Shown here piece by piece: positions 10,607 to 22,681 of a stretch of DNA of 64,000 nucleotides. The DNA lies in contig NC_083383.1 of NCBI RefSeq assembly GCF_031755915.1, positions 29,449,501 through 29,513,500 on the forward strand. Reading direction: 5' to 3'. Within the stretch, counting starts at the first letter, position 1, and every line of letters begins with the position of its first letter. The translations under genes were made by a program, and so were the position numbers. The DNA comes from Ziziphus jujuba. Lineage: Eukaryota > Streptophyta > Magnoliopsida > Rosales > Rhamnaceae. Under the pieces are notes generated by a model. That model saw only the letters and a program-made list of their open reading frames with translations, was not told the origin of the DNA and searched no databases.

Positions 10607-12795
10607 GATGTGTTACCCATGGTCCACACATTAAAAATACTACATAGCATACCTCTAAACATTAATGGAAGCATGTTGGTTTTAGGTAGTGGACCATGTT
10701 TTGTTGCAATCACTTCAGGATTGATGTCTATTACCCAACTATGTCAAGTTCTAGAGGTAGCTATATATAACCCTAATGTTGACATGCAGTCCCTAGTGAT
10801 CGAACATCATGTCTTGGAAACTTAAAAACGACTCTCCGAATATCAAATTTATGAAAATGATGTGCAAACTGTGGTACATGATCATGATTATGAGCGCTTC
10901 GACATTAATGATTTGAATGAATATTATAGCCATAATTATGAAAATGATGAACAAAATGAGGTTAAGACTGATCTTAGTGAAGATAGATTGTGTGACATTT
11001 GTTGGACCTAACATCCGAGATTATCGCCTAGTGATAGTCGTCATGGTGATTCTCTTCATGGTAATAGTACAATTGCTAACGTGAACGATGGTAACATTGG
11101 TTCTCCCCATACTGATAACCATAAACACATTCCTCAGGATTATACCGCATCCATAGCTGCATAAAGGGCTAACCGTTGCTTCTCATTTGTCAATGACCAT
11201 GAAGTCATTCAATGAACCAACTTTTTTTGGGTAAGAATGAGCTACAAGGGAAGCTTTGTCTATATGCACTAAGAAGACATTTTGAATTCAAGGTCAAGAA
11301 ATCAAATATGGTGATATGAGGTTGTATGTGTAAATGACAAGTGCAAGTGGCGATTACATTCTACCAAGATACATAGTGAGAATATGGACTCCTTCATGAT
11401 TAGGATCTTCAAGGATGATCATAATTGCTCTTTAAATATCATGAAAAGGGATCATCGTCAAGAAAAATGTTCAGTTATTGGAGACATCATCCAATCAAAG
11501 TTTGATAGGATTTCACAGCAATACAAACCCCTAGATATTATGCATGACATTCGCTCTAATTATAGAGTAAACATATGAGCTAAAGAAGTTGCACTATCAG
11601 GTTTATGGGGTATGCTTGAAGAGTTATATGCGAAACTCCCCTTATGGAGTTACCTGAATTGAAACTGACAATCATAGATTTTTATATTATTTCATGGCAC
11701 TTAGAGCTAGCATCAGAGGGTTTCATCATATGAGGAGTGTTATAGCTGTTGATGGAACAATATTAAAGAATAGATATAGAGGTTTATTATATATCACATC
11801 GTGTTTGGATGGGAATAATCAAATTTATCCACTTGCTTATGGAATTGGCCTTGGGGAGACTAATGCTACTTACATATGGTTTTTTAAGAGATTCAAAGAA
11901 GTGTTTGGCGACGATCCCAATATAGGTTTTATATCAAATAGACACAAGAGTATTGCAAAAGCGATATGGACAGTTTTTTCTAATAATCACCATGGCCACT
12001 GCACGTATCATCTTGGTACAAATTTACGTGCGAAGAAGTTAAAAGGTAATGTTAAGACTATTATATCATTGTTTCAGGATGCATCCAAAGCATATATTGT
12101 TGAGGAATTTGATAAGGTACTGATAGAACTGAAAGGTGTTAGTAATCAAGCCGTGTAACATTTGAAAGATGCAAATCCTATGTGGTGGGCTAGATCATAC
12201 TTTCCGGGCAATCGATACAACATCATGACCATTAACATTGCAGAGAGCATGAATTCCGTGCTTCTTAGTGCTAGAGATAAACCTGTGTTGCCACTACACA
12301 ATCTCATTCATGATGTATTACAAAAGTGGTGGCATGAATGTCAAAATAATGCAGCTGCAATGCTAACTCCTGTTACTAACTAGTTGGAAAATATCATGCA
12401 GGAGCATTCAAGTGATGGCAGAGGACTGTGTGTTATTCCACTGAACTTATATGAGTTTCAAATTGTTGGCCATGGCGTGTTGGTTGGAGTAGTCAATTTA
12501 GAAACTAAGACTTGCACGTGCAAGGAATTCAACATACATGGATTTCCTTGCATCCATGCAATTGCAGCATGTAAGTATCGACATATTTTTCAATACACCC
12601 TTTGCTCGCCACATTACTTAGTTGAGTCTCTCCGTGATGCATATTCGGAGACCATATATCCACTTGGAGATAAATGTCAGTGGCATGCTCCGGATGATAT
12701 CCTAAATCAAATTGTACTTCCACATGAGATTGGCAAACAGTCAGAAAGACCAAGAAAGAAAATGATTCAATCTCAAGGAGAAGAGCGTCTTCAAC
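10607..12795 (+). pseudogene. MULE (Mutator-like) MURA transposase pseudogene, main part
   Basis: Decayed plant MULE transposase. In order: a probable N-terminal domain (10,610-10,820), an acidic linker (10,840-11,160), the CKW-containing zinc-finger-like DNA-binding region (11,310-11,570, with KCKWRLHSTK in a shifted frame), the catalytic core from 11,694 (first catalytic Asp in VIAVDGT), and a SWIM zinc finger CTCKEFNIHGFPCIHAI (~12,510-12,560). The second catalytic position reads SNRH where active relatives have SDRH, so an aspartate is lost. Stops at 11,576, 12,156 and 12,382 and several frameshifts confirm it is dead. The frame breaks at 12,795, where a solo LTR is inserted, and resumes at 18,612. 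The terminal inverted repeats were not found. Confidence 0.88.
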
Positions 12796-13716
12796 TATAA
12801 CACCCTGTCCCAAACTACATCGGAATTCTTGCACGTTGACCGAGGTTGACCGTTGACCGAGTGGGTCAAAAAGTTGACTTTTTGTTCCGGATGAAATTTC
12901 TAGTTGATCGTGGTACCGTAGCAAAGTACATGATGCCCCGAGTTTGTAGACTAGTAGCATGTCGAAAACGGAGCTACTGTTTGAAAGTTATGGGCAAAAT
13001 AAGTCGAGATTCAAACTGTCCAAAAGGTGCCAGGAGTTGACTTTTTATAGTTGTAGAATTTTGTTTTGACTTTTGTATGGTTGTAAAATACTCGTTGATA
13101 TGAGTTCATAGACTAGCGGCACGCTTAAATTGGACATCTGGTTAAAAAGTTATGGACATGCGAAATTTTTCGAATACCGTAATATTTTAATATATTTGGC
13201 TTGAGTGAACAGTGTGTTCCATGTGTCACAATTCCAGCCAATCCCATGAGTGAACAGTGTCACCCACAGGTGACTTTTATTCAAGCAAAAATGCATGAGC
13301 CGGTGGAAGGAGAGAGAAAGAGGGGAGGAGAGAGAAAGAGAGAGCTAGAGAGAGAAACCGACCGGCCATCACCACTTAGCCATTTTTCGGCCACCCTTTC
13401 CTCACATGCACCAACCCACCTTGAAGACCACCTCAAAACCAGCCAGCCAGCCAAAAACCAAGGCCAACCGACGGCCGACGCGCCCGGATCGAGGCTTTTT
13501 CGGGCGGTGACGCCAATTCCTTCAAACCCTGATTTCTCCCTATTCCGGCGGCTGTTTGCCTCACCGCCAGTCCCATTGAGTTATCCATCACTAGATCTAC
13601 CTTCCCACTAAAAATCACGGTCAGTGGCCACCGGACGCACCGCCGGCGGTGATGGGTTCCGGTGACCACGCCGGGTCGCCGAGAAATTTGACTTTCCAGT
13701 GAGTTTCTGGCTGCAC

Positions 13717-15801
13717 TGTCAGGACCCGTCCAGAATTCCTTCCCCGGAACCCTAGACAAGCCCTGATCCCAGGGAAATACCACCGAACCTTCCAACGGAA
13801 AATCCGGTAGCACCTCCCCTAAGGGTAGGACTTACCAAAAATTTTCTGCACTGAAAACGCACTTCTATAATCGTCCCCTTATTCCTCCCACATTACTACA
13901 ATTTGTATCCACAGATTTACAGCACTTCAAATAATAACAGCAGCAACCCAGTGCATAAATAATAACTACATGTCCAATAGTATACAGAGCTTTATGAAGT
14001 GCAAATCAACAGAAATACAACAAAGATGAAAGAAATAGTACAACTGAAATGAATGAGTACAAAGGTACTTCTCGAAACATGATAGCAGCGGAGAATTGGT
14101 TCGCTTCGGAAGAACGTCAACCACCCCTTGCACCTAAGGGAACGGAACTTAAAAACGTGAGATGCTAATCATCTCAATGAGTGACCCTATCTACTAAACA
14201 CCTTTAATATTTATAATATACCAAATAAAAGGGATTTAATTAATCAATACCGAACAATTAAATAAATAAATAAATAAACAATTGAAGTAATATTTTCTCT
14301 CAAAACCCTCACTATTCACTCCGTTGGAAATGTTCCCATTTTTAAAATATTTTCACAAGACCCGATATTCGTACTTCCCGAAAACCAAGGGACTAAATGA
14401 TTTAATAAACAACAAATAAATAAATAAATACCCCAAATATAGATAAACTGCAATAAATTATAATAAATAATTTTGTACTCTTTGGGGTTTGAAATTTCTA
14501 TCTGAAAAATTGTACTTGACGCACCACACCATATACCAGTGATGCCTTCCGATACCTAGCGTCCTGAGCACCAACTGGCGGGGAGATTAAAGAGAGAAAC
14601 TTGCAAACGGCACTTCGGCGTCCCGACAGTACCGCTGCTGAAACCATCATCCTGGCCAAGGAGGGGGGCGGCTGTGTGCACTATATAAAACTTGTCTGCC
14701 CATGGTCCAATGGCAACTCATTGGAGAAATAATAATACTTGCGCGCTGAACCACATATACATATACCAGAACACCAATACTGTGTGAATGCGTCTAAAAT
14801 AATTATTAAACCAACTGTACCATTTTCCAAAATTACCGTGGGAAATATATCAAAATTTCACACTTACCATCCCACATATTTTTATTTAACAAACCGGTAC
14901 GACAACATCGATAATAAATAAACCATAATTTTCTCGTAATACGAGGTTCAGCAATTAAAATACCACGGGCATAATCTATAAAATTAAACCACCAATTTAA
15001 ACAAATATTTTCATAAAATATTTAAACCAATTATGCCCAAAATAATACTTAAAACCACGTACGACTATTACCGAAATATACTTTGCTCATGCATAATAAA
15101 TAAATTAAATCACAATAAAACCATAACTAAATTGTACCACATGAGCATAATTTAAATACCAATTAAACATAATTAATTGTCCAAAATATTTTTGAAGGTG
15201 GGTCACTTACCTGGAGCACGCGATTAAACCATGATCCACCATGGGATCAATTTCACGACTCACCGGTGCTCCTAGAACACAATTCACACACAGTCAAATA
15301 AACTAATATTTTATTCGAGTAAATAATACCCGGTACCCGGGGAGTCAAACACAAACGTTATCCAAAATTGACAAATTATATGTCTATGGAAAGCTTGTGA
15401 GATGAGGATTACATTACCGACCTCCATTGAGCCCAATTCGACCGGCGGTGGCTAGAATTTGGTCGGAAAGATTCGGCCGAATTTAAACTTGAGGAATCTC
15501 TCAAACGGTGGGGATTTTGGGCAATTTAACCCCGAAAATGGACTCAGAGGGGTCGAAAATGGTGGAATAGAGGTATGGGTCGGGCTGAGTTGGTCGGAAA
15601 CGGCGAGAATCGTTTGAAAAACTTAACCGGCCGCCGCCGACTTCACCGGCCCGATCTGGGCGCGTCCGGCAGCGACTGGCCGGGAAAATTGGAGGCTGAG
15701 GTCGTGGGGAGCTGGGCTTCACCGCTGGCTAGCGCGTGTGGCTTTCCGGCGACTGAAATCCAGCCAAACGGTCGGTCAAAGAGAGAGAGGGAGAGAGTCA
15801 A

Positions 15802-15838
<37 letters not shown>

Positions 15839-16555
15839 CTCTGTGTGTTTCTTGTCTTTATCGGGCTCGGGGAAGAAGAAGGGAAGAAAAGGAAAAGAAA
15901 AGAGAAGAAGGTGTTTTCCCACGTGGGGAAAAGAAAAAAAAGAAAAAAAAGAAAAAAAAAAGAAGAAAAAGAAATAATTTAAAATTAATTAAACAATATT
16001 AAAAATAATATTATTACATAAAACAACAATAATAAAATAATTTGATATTAAACATGGTTGACATGTGGCATTTCACCATGGTGACACATGGTCACATTTA
16101 TTAAGTCACATGTGGCACATTGTTACGCGTTTAAAAATAATATTAAAATAATATAGTATTTGAAAAACTCTACAGGTCCATAACTTCCAAACCACATGTC
16201 CAAATCGGACGTGCCGCTAGTCTACGGAATCGTATCAACTAGTATTTCACAACCATGCATGAGTCAAAGCTCAACTTTGCATGAATAAAAAGTCAACTCC
16301 GACACCCTTTGGACAGTTTGGACCTCAACTTGTTTTGCTCATAACTTTCAAACCGTAGCTCCGTTTTCAACGTGCTACTAGTCTACGAACTCGTGCCAAC
16401 GTATACTTTGTAACGGTACCTCAGTCAACCTAGAATTCCAACCGGAACAAAAAGTCAACTTCGGACCTTCGGTCAACAGTCAACGGTCAACGGTCAACGG
16501 TCAACCTCAGTCAAAGTCGGAAAATTCCCGTTGTACTTTGGGATGGGATGTTACA
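13717..16555 (-). mobile_element. Solo LTR A (gypsy type), nested inside LTR B
   Basis: Minus-strand copy of the same ~2.84-kb LTR (TGTCAGGACCC at the left, GGGATGTTACA at the right). GCAC occurs directly before and directly after it (13,713-13,716; 16,556-16,559), suggesting a 4-bp target duplication or a decayed 5-bp one. The flanks join into continuous LTR B sequence: related LTRs elsewhere have the joined order. It contains the conserved GC-rich block (about 14,520-14,720), the GAGATGCTAATCATCTC palindrome (~14,159) and a (GA)n tract (15,803-15,835). Several frames of 60-136 codons inside it are low-complexity by-products. Confidence 0.88.
15803..15835. repeat. (GA)n microsatellite within LTR A
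   Basis: Simple GA/AG run. A GA/CT-rich tract lies at the equivalent position in most LTR copies (about 13,310, 25,840, 29,900, 58,300), so it is an ancestral part of the LTR. Confidence 0.9.
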
Positions 16556-18611
16556 GCACCGCCCCTCCTTTCCCACTAATTCTGACCCTCTGAACCCAAA
16601 TCTGGTGTCCCATTTCCTCAAATCTCAAAGGATTGTGAGAATTGAGGGTCTAAAATCCGTGAATTTTCTGGTGAGATTTTGGTCACCTCAGGTCCGATCT
16701 CTGGGAAGTAAGACCAGATTCGTAATCCTCGTCACTCAAGCTTCGATTCAGTATATTACTCGTCAATTTTGGTTGTCGTTTGTGTTTGCTCATCGGGTAC
16801 CCATTTGGGAGTTACCTAATTAAAATATTAAAATAATTAGTTTTGTGTATTGTGGATATTTTAGGTGCACGTGTGGGTAGTGGAATTGATCCTGCGGAGG
16901 ATCTTGATTGATACACGTGCTTGAGGTGAGTGCCCCACCTTTAAAACTATTTTGGGGTGATTAATTATATTTATTTTGTGTTAATTTGATATCTAGAATT
17001 ATGCTCATGTGGTGGAATTTAAATATAATTGTGGAAAAAATATTATTTTATGCTAAATGAAAGTTTGGGTTATTAAGAAATTCTCGATTATTATTATTGT
17101 GATTTAATTGTATTTATTGCGCATGAGCAATGTGTTTTCATCAATTAATTGTATTTGGATTTTAATATTATTTTTGGGCATGATTTGATTTTTAAATATT
17201 TCAAGAAAAATATTGGTTTAAGTTGGTGGTTTCAAATTTTATAATTATGCCCATGGAACATTATTTGATTGATTTTATGATTTTGGAAAAAATTATTTGT
17301 ATATTGTGATCGCTGGATTTATGCTGGAAATGTTAAAGAAAAATGCGGGAGGTTGAGTTCGAAAAATGGTATAATTCCCACGGTGAATTTTGAAAAAATT
17401 AAGTATTATTTTTTTATAATAAAATTTGGTTATTTATTTTAGACGCACTCATACAATACTGGTGTTCTGTACTGTATATGTGGATGAGCACGCAAGTATT
17501 AATGTCTCCCGTGAGTTGCCATTGGACCGAGGGTAGGTAAGTTTTATATAGTGCACATAAGCTGCCCCCCTCCATGGCCAGGATGACGGTTTAAGTAGCG
17601 GTGCTGTTGGGACGCTGAAGCGATCGTATGCAAGTTTTTCTCTTTAACCTCCCGCCGGACGGTACTCAAGACGCTGGGTATCGTAGGGCATCACTAGTAT
17701 ATAGTGTGGTGCGTCAAGTATTAATTTTTAGACAGAAATTTCAAATCCTAAAGGTTTTAAAATCGTATTTAAATTAAATGTACTTAATTTGTTTTATTAT
17801 CTAATTATAATTATTTAAATTATATTTTTCACATTGTTTAATTTAGTTTATTAAATCAAATTTATGAACCATATATTGAATTTTTTCCTGTATGCTATAT
17901 TTTTTGTATGCAAGTATTCTAAATTTATTTTATTATATTTCATTATTTTTTATTTGTATTTGGATTATTTAAATTTTTATTAAATTAATGATTCCTTGAT
18001 TTTTGGGGTATAAAATGTTGGGTTTTGCGAAAATGTTTTAAAAGAGGATCCTTTCCAACGGAGTGAATAGTGAGGGTTTTGAGAGAAATATTATTTTCAA
18101 ATAATTATTATTTAATTACTTATTTATTCCTAATTAATCAAATATGCCATAATTATTGTTGCTTTATAATTGTACAGTAGATAGGGTCACTCACTGAGAT
18201 GATTAGCATCTCATATTTTTAAATTCCGTTCCCCTAGGTACAAGGATTCGAGAAGTTATCTTTGTCTTCATTTATTTCAATTGTAATATTACTTTCATCC
18301 TTGTTGTATAATTTCTATACTTAATAGTACTTTATGAAGCTCTGTATTCCATCTTGGACATTTATGTATTAATTATGCACTGATTTCTTATTATTCATTT
18401 GGAGTGCTGCAAATATGTGGAATTAAATTGTAATAATGTGGGAGGAATAAGGGGATGTATATAGAAGTGTGTTTTCAGTGCAGGAAATTTGTGGTAAGTC
18501 CAACCCTTAGGGGAGGTTCTGCCAGATTTTCCATTGGAAGGTCTGGTAGGGTTTCCCTGGGATCAGGGCTTGTCTAGGGTTCCGGTGAGGAATTTTGGAC
18601 GGGTCCTGACA

Positions 18612-18705
18612 TCAACATAGATGCAGGAGGTGCAAACATATCAGTCATAGCAAAAGATCGTGCTTGACCACTGTACCACTTTTCAAATACACATTATCAA
18701 TGTAA
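18612..18705 (+). pseudogene. MULE transposase, C-terminal zinc knuckle, separated by an LTR insertion
   Basis: After the TCAAC target-duplication copy (18,612-18,616) the MURA reading frame resumes. Counting one TSD copy, the frame of 12,780-12,795 passes directly into a CCHC zinc knuckle (CRRCKHISHSKRSC, spacing C-x2-C-x4-H-x4-C), which is the normal C-terminus of this transposase class, and ends at TAA 18,703-18,705. The match in frame and domain order shows that LTR B (12,796-18,611) was inserted into this coding region. Confidence 0.85.
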
Positions 18706-18719
18706 TTATTCGAAACGAA

Positions 18720-20240
18720 AAGAATTGGCAATTACCAATGGCACCCATCGGTAATACCAATGGTCCATCAGTAATCAAGTAAATTATGGCTTTTTTTGCT
18801 TTTTTTGCACACTGTTTGTGTTATCTAATCTTAATCATGAGAATTGGCAATTACTGATGGACCATCAGTATTATCAATGGTTTCCATTGGTGAATTTTCA
18901 AGCAAGTTTTACAAAAAGTGAATGGATTAACAACGATTTTCATCGGTAATACCAAGGGCCCATCGGTAATCAAGTTGGTTTAGAACTTTTTAACTTTTTT
19001 TCAAACCTTTTTGTGTATTCTTTTCTTTAACATGGTTATAAGCATGAAATAAAGCCACATTGAGCATGTTCTTAGTGGAAACACACATTATCGAAGTTGT
19101 TGGATTGAATTGTGGTGATTTGCAATGAAAATTTGAAGAATTTGTATATTACCAATGGTTTCCATCAGTAAATTTTCCAGCAAAGTTTACAAAAAGTGAG
19201 TGGATTGCCAACGGTTTTCATCAGTAATATTGATGGCCCATCGGTAATATTATTCAATTGTAATTTTTGGAATGAGCATGTTTTTGTGGAAACACATATT
19301 AATGAAGTTGTTGGATTGAATTGCGTTGATTTACATTGAAAAATTGGAGAATTTGCAATTATCGATGGACCACCAGTATTACTGATGGTTTCCATTGATA
19401 AATTTTCCAGCAACTACACATACAATTATAATGGATTACTGACGATTGCCATTGGTAATACTGATAGCCTGTCGGTAGTCAAGTTGGTTTGTAATTTTTT
19501 ATTTTTTTTTGCCTAAACCTTGTGTATTATTTTCTTCATCATGGTTGTAAGCATAAAATAAAGCTGCATTGAGCATATTCTTGGTAGAAACACTCATTAT
19601 CAAAGTTGTTGGATTGAATTGTGATGATTTGCATTGAAAAATTGGAGAATTAGTAAATTGCCGATGGACCATTGGTAAATTTTCCAGTAAGATTTACAAA
19701 AAGTGAGTGGATGAAATTTTTTCAAGCTTTTTGTATTTTCTTTTTTTTACCATGATTTTTCCATGAAATAAAGTTGTATTGAGCATGCTCTTGATGGAAA
19801 CATATTATTGAAGTTGCTAGTATGAATTATGTTGATTTGCATTGAAAAATTGGAGAATTTGCAATTACTGACAGACCATCGGTAAATTTTCTAGCAACTA
19901 CATGTACAATTATAATGGATTACCAATGGTTTCTATCGGTAATACCAATGGCCCATCGGTAATCAAGTTGGTTGTAATTTTTTCACTTTTTCCAAACCTT
20001 TTTGTGTATTCCTTTTTTCACCATGATTCTAAGCATGAAATAAATTTGCCTTAAGTATGTTATTGGTGGAAACTCACATTATCAAATTGGATTGAATTAT
20101 GTTAATTTGCATTGAAAAATTGGAGAATTTGCAATTACCGATGGACCATCGATATTCCATTGGTAAATTTTTCAGCAACTACACATACAATTATAATGGA
20201 TTACTGACTGTTTCCATCGGTAATACAATTATAATGGCTT
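18720..20240. repeat. Array of ~490-507 bp dimeric tandem repeats rich in CCATCGGTAAT
   Basis: A phrase around AAATTTTCCAGCAA recurs at about 18,893, 19,171, 19,400, 19,676, 19,885 and 20,162. The spacings alternate (278, 229, 276, 209, 277), so the real unit is a dimer of about 490-507 bp. One half-unit is marked by ACAAAAAGTGAGTGG, the other by CTACACATACAATTATAATGG-like sequence. Short words CCATCGGTAAT and their complement ATTACCGATGG are scattered throughout in both orientations. Similar words recur at 26,640-26,710, beyond the DUF1985 relic. It lies between the convergent MURA and DUF1985 relics and may be a subterminal or internal repeat array of the MULE. Confidence 0.75.
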
Positions 20241-21130
20241 TTTCAATCTCTCTATTATGGGTATATTTGTTTCTAATATTTGGATCATATAAATTAATTT
20301 GCCAAGCCTTCAGCTTAACACATACTACCAACCAATAGGCACCTCCATTATTGATAGGGATGTACAACTAAAATGATGAAATTAAGCTTATGATCCATAA
20401 ATGGGAAAAATATTAAATAATTTTCCAATATATGTATAGACTTATATAATCGCAGATCCACCACGGCATGCTATGTTTTGGTGACATCCCGACATAGCTT
20501 CGCAGTATCGAATCACACGTATATGTGCTTGGGGATGCATCAAATGTAAGGTAACACTCTTTTATTGATGACTGCCAACAAATTAAATGGATACAATAAC
20601 TTTTAACTCTAATAAATAATGTTTTCAATAATATATAGCAATGGTGTAAGTTTCCATCATCTTACCCAAAATAAGATGTCTAATACAGTATAGTGTTGGG
20701 TGAACATGCTGCAATGGTCAAACCGCCTTTTTCGTATGAAAAATAAAATGGCGTCCATATACTGTAAACAATATAAAAGGAAATCACAAACAAGTGTGTG
20801 ATGATAATAAATCATTCCAAAATTGCGAACACAATGAACTTATATGAATGTAAGGTATATAACTTACATTGGATGTCAACCATCCAGCAGGGGTAAGGAA
20901 AACATAAAAAAAAAAAAAAATGCTTATCCACTCTAATATAATCTATACAAATGCTTGATCCTGCTAGTGCTAGTCTATACCACTCATCAAATGACCTCTC
21001 CTTCGCTACATCAGTAGGTCATTTAAGATGCAATTTAACCTTCTTCTTACATGAATCAGTGTACGAGGAGATGACATGATGTGACTGGTGGTAAACTTAA
21101 TCTAAGCGGCTTGTCTCTACAAATTCATGC
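20241..21130. other. Transposon interior, no domain recognised
   Basis: Sequence between the repeat array and the DUF1985 relic, probably the 3' part of that minus-strand gene. Short minus-strand frames (20,413-20,628) have codon-like texture, but I could not recognise a Ulp1 peptidase core here. Confidence 0.35.
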
Positions 21131-21140
21131 TTTGGAGGCT

Positions 21141-22240
21141 CCACTTCACTCTTCCCTTCCAGATATGGGTCATATTTTGGACTATCGGCCGAAGCAGTAA
21201 TATCCCAGCCCATTTGCAATGGATGATATGCACGAGTGTATGGCACCAAAGCCCATCATCTACATGGGATCCATCATGTACGATAGGATCGAGCGATGTT
21301 TTACAGTCCTCATCAATCTTGCTACCACTGGCACTGTCCCCACTTCACTCTCCCCTTCCACATATGGTCATGTTGTGGACTATCCAACGAAGCAGTAATT
21401 TGTAATGGTTGATATGTACTAGTGTATGATACCAAAGCCCATGAATCATGTAAATGGGATCCACCAAGTATGATAGGATCGAGCGGTGTTTCACAATCCT
21501 CATTTATCTTGTTACCACTGGCACTGTCCATGGGAGCATCAAAGTCTTCTTCTCGTTCAGAATCCATTTGTTTATACTCACCATAAGATGGTGCCAAAGA
21601 GGATGACCATTACACCGAAGAAGGTGGTGACTATATGTGCACTTGATGTTCGGCCTGCATAACACAATGGTTATTTTGTGATTTTAAAAAACTAACAAAA
21701 AATCATCACTGAATAAGAGTATATAATTTAATAATAATGTAACCCTAAAGTATAATGTATGAAAACGTACAATCACCCATTTAGTTTTTCAACCTTATTC
21801 TATGGGTTAATGTCAAATAATACTTTATACTTTAGTTGGTCAATAACAAAACCAACCATTGTCCTAAAAGTAGCCATCTCCTGCTTGACTTCATCAAATT
21901 TTTCAACTACATATTTCTTTAATTCATTCATTTTTGCCTCCACGCGATTAATCTAATCAATATCATATCCGAAACAAGTAAATATATATTAGTACAACAT
22001 TCATCAACTTATGTAATACATATTTTGAACGTAACAATTGCATAAACTTACATTTTCATTTAGTGGGGCACTAGCATGCTTTTCATCTTTAGACACATCT
22101 TGACCACCAACGGCTGCCTCGGATGCTATCGGCTCTACAAGTGATGGTTCTGCATAGCGAACCTCACGTACATCAACTATTAATGTTCGCCAGTAATCCA
22201 TATTACCCTCATTGTTGGTAGCATATAACCTCCAATGCAC
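21141..22240 (-). pseudogene. Downstream exons of the DUF1985-type gene, with ~198-bp tandem duplication
   Basis: Minus-strand coding-like segments lie downstream of the DUF1985 region. Bases 21,141-21,338 and 21,339-21,530 are two diverged copies of one unit, encoding a repeat around SASGxKIxEDCxTxLDPI. A further segment at 22,004-22,240 is acidic (EPSLVEPIASEAAVGGQDVS). Frames are broken and no enzyme motif is visible. In related MULE genes such variable linkers separate DUF1985 from a Ulp1 protease domain; that domain was not found here, so the assignment rests on context. Confidence 0.45.
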
Positions 22241-22681
22241 ATCATACTACATCAAATTAATAAAGAAAAAAACAAACAAAGCAAAACAAAAAACAAAAAA
22301 AATTATTTATCAGAATAAAAAAATATAATGTAACTTGAATGAAATAGCAATCAAGTTGAATTTGGTATGAAAAACTTAAGTTTGGTACAACGTGTAGTAG
22401 AATTAAGTTTGCCTTACATCGCTATTTAAGGTGAACCAAGAATTCACAGCTTTATGGGATGGTGGATTTGTTAAATATCATCCAACGATCCTAAGACAAC
22501 TAGTTTTCCAGTGCTCGCCAAATTGTTAACAAAAATATAAAATGGTTTCAAAACCTCACACCTATAAAATATAAAATATAGGTGATCAAATATAATTTTC
22601 AAATAGAACATAAATTTGTATTTGATGGTAAAATGTACCAGAAAAGCCAATGGAAAACCTTTTAGATTGTACGAGCATGAT

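Larger units (their letters stand above)
12796..18611 (+). mobile_element. Solo LTR B (Ty3/gypsy type), interrupted by nested LTR A
   Basis: Sense-strand copy of the main LTR family here. The family begins TGTAACACCCCGTCCC and ends GGACGGGTCCTGACA; here the first bases are mutated to TATAACACCC. A perfect 5-bp target duplication TCAAC flanks it (12,791-12,795 and 18,612-18,616). Its own sequence is 12,796-13,716 plus 16,556-18,611, about 2.97 kb; the middle is LTR A in the opposite orientation. No internal domain, primer site or second LTR is present, so it is a solo LTR left by recombination. The TGTAACACCCC start and the ~3-kb length are typical of plant Tekay/Del-type chromovirus LTRs, but no protein domain confirms the clade. 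Confidence 0.88.

Noticed and set aside
13201..13813. ORFs of 126-136 codons on both strands
   Set aside because: They lie in the GC-rich, GA-rich part of LTR B; equivalent frames in other LTR copies are not conserved.
15575..15982. Overlapping 135- and 79-codon ORFs rich in Arg, Glu and Lys
   Set aside because: They are translations of a (GA)n tract and A-rich sequence inside LTR A.
20480..20640. Ulp1 peptidase exon on the minus strand
   Set aside because: The texture is coding-like but I could not identify the His, Asp or Cys motifs, so it was not called.
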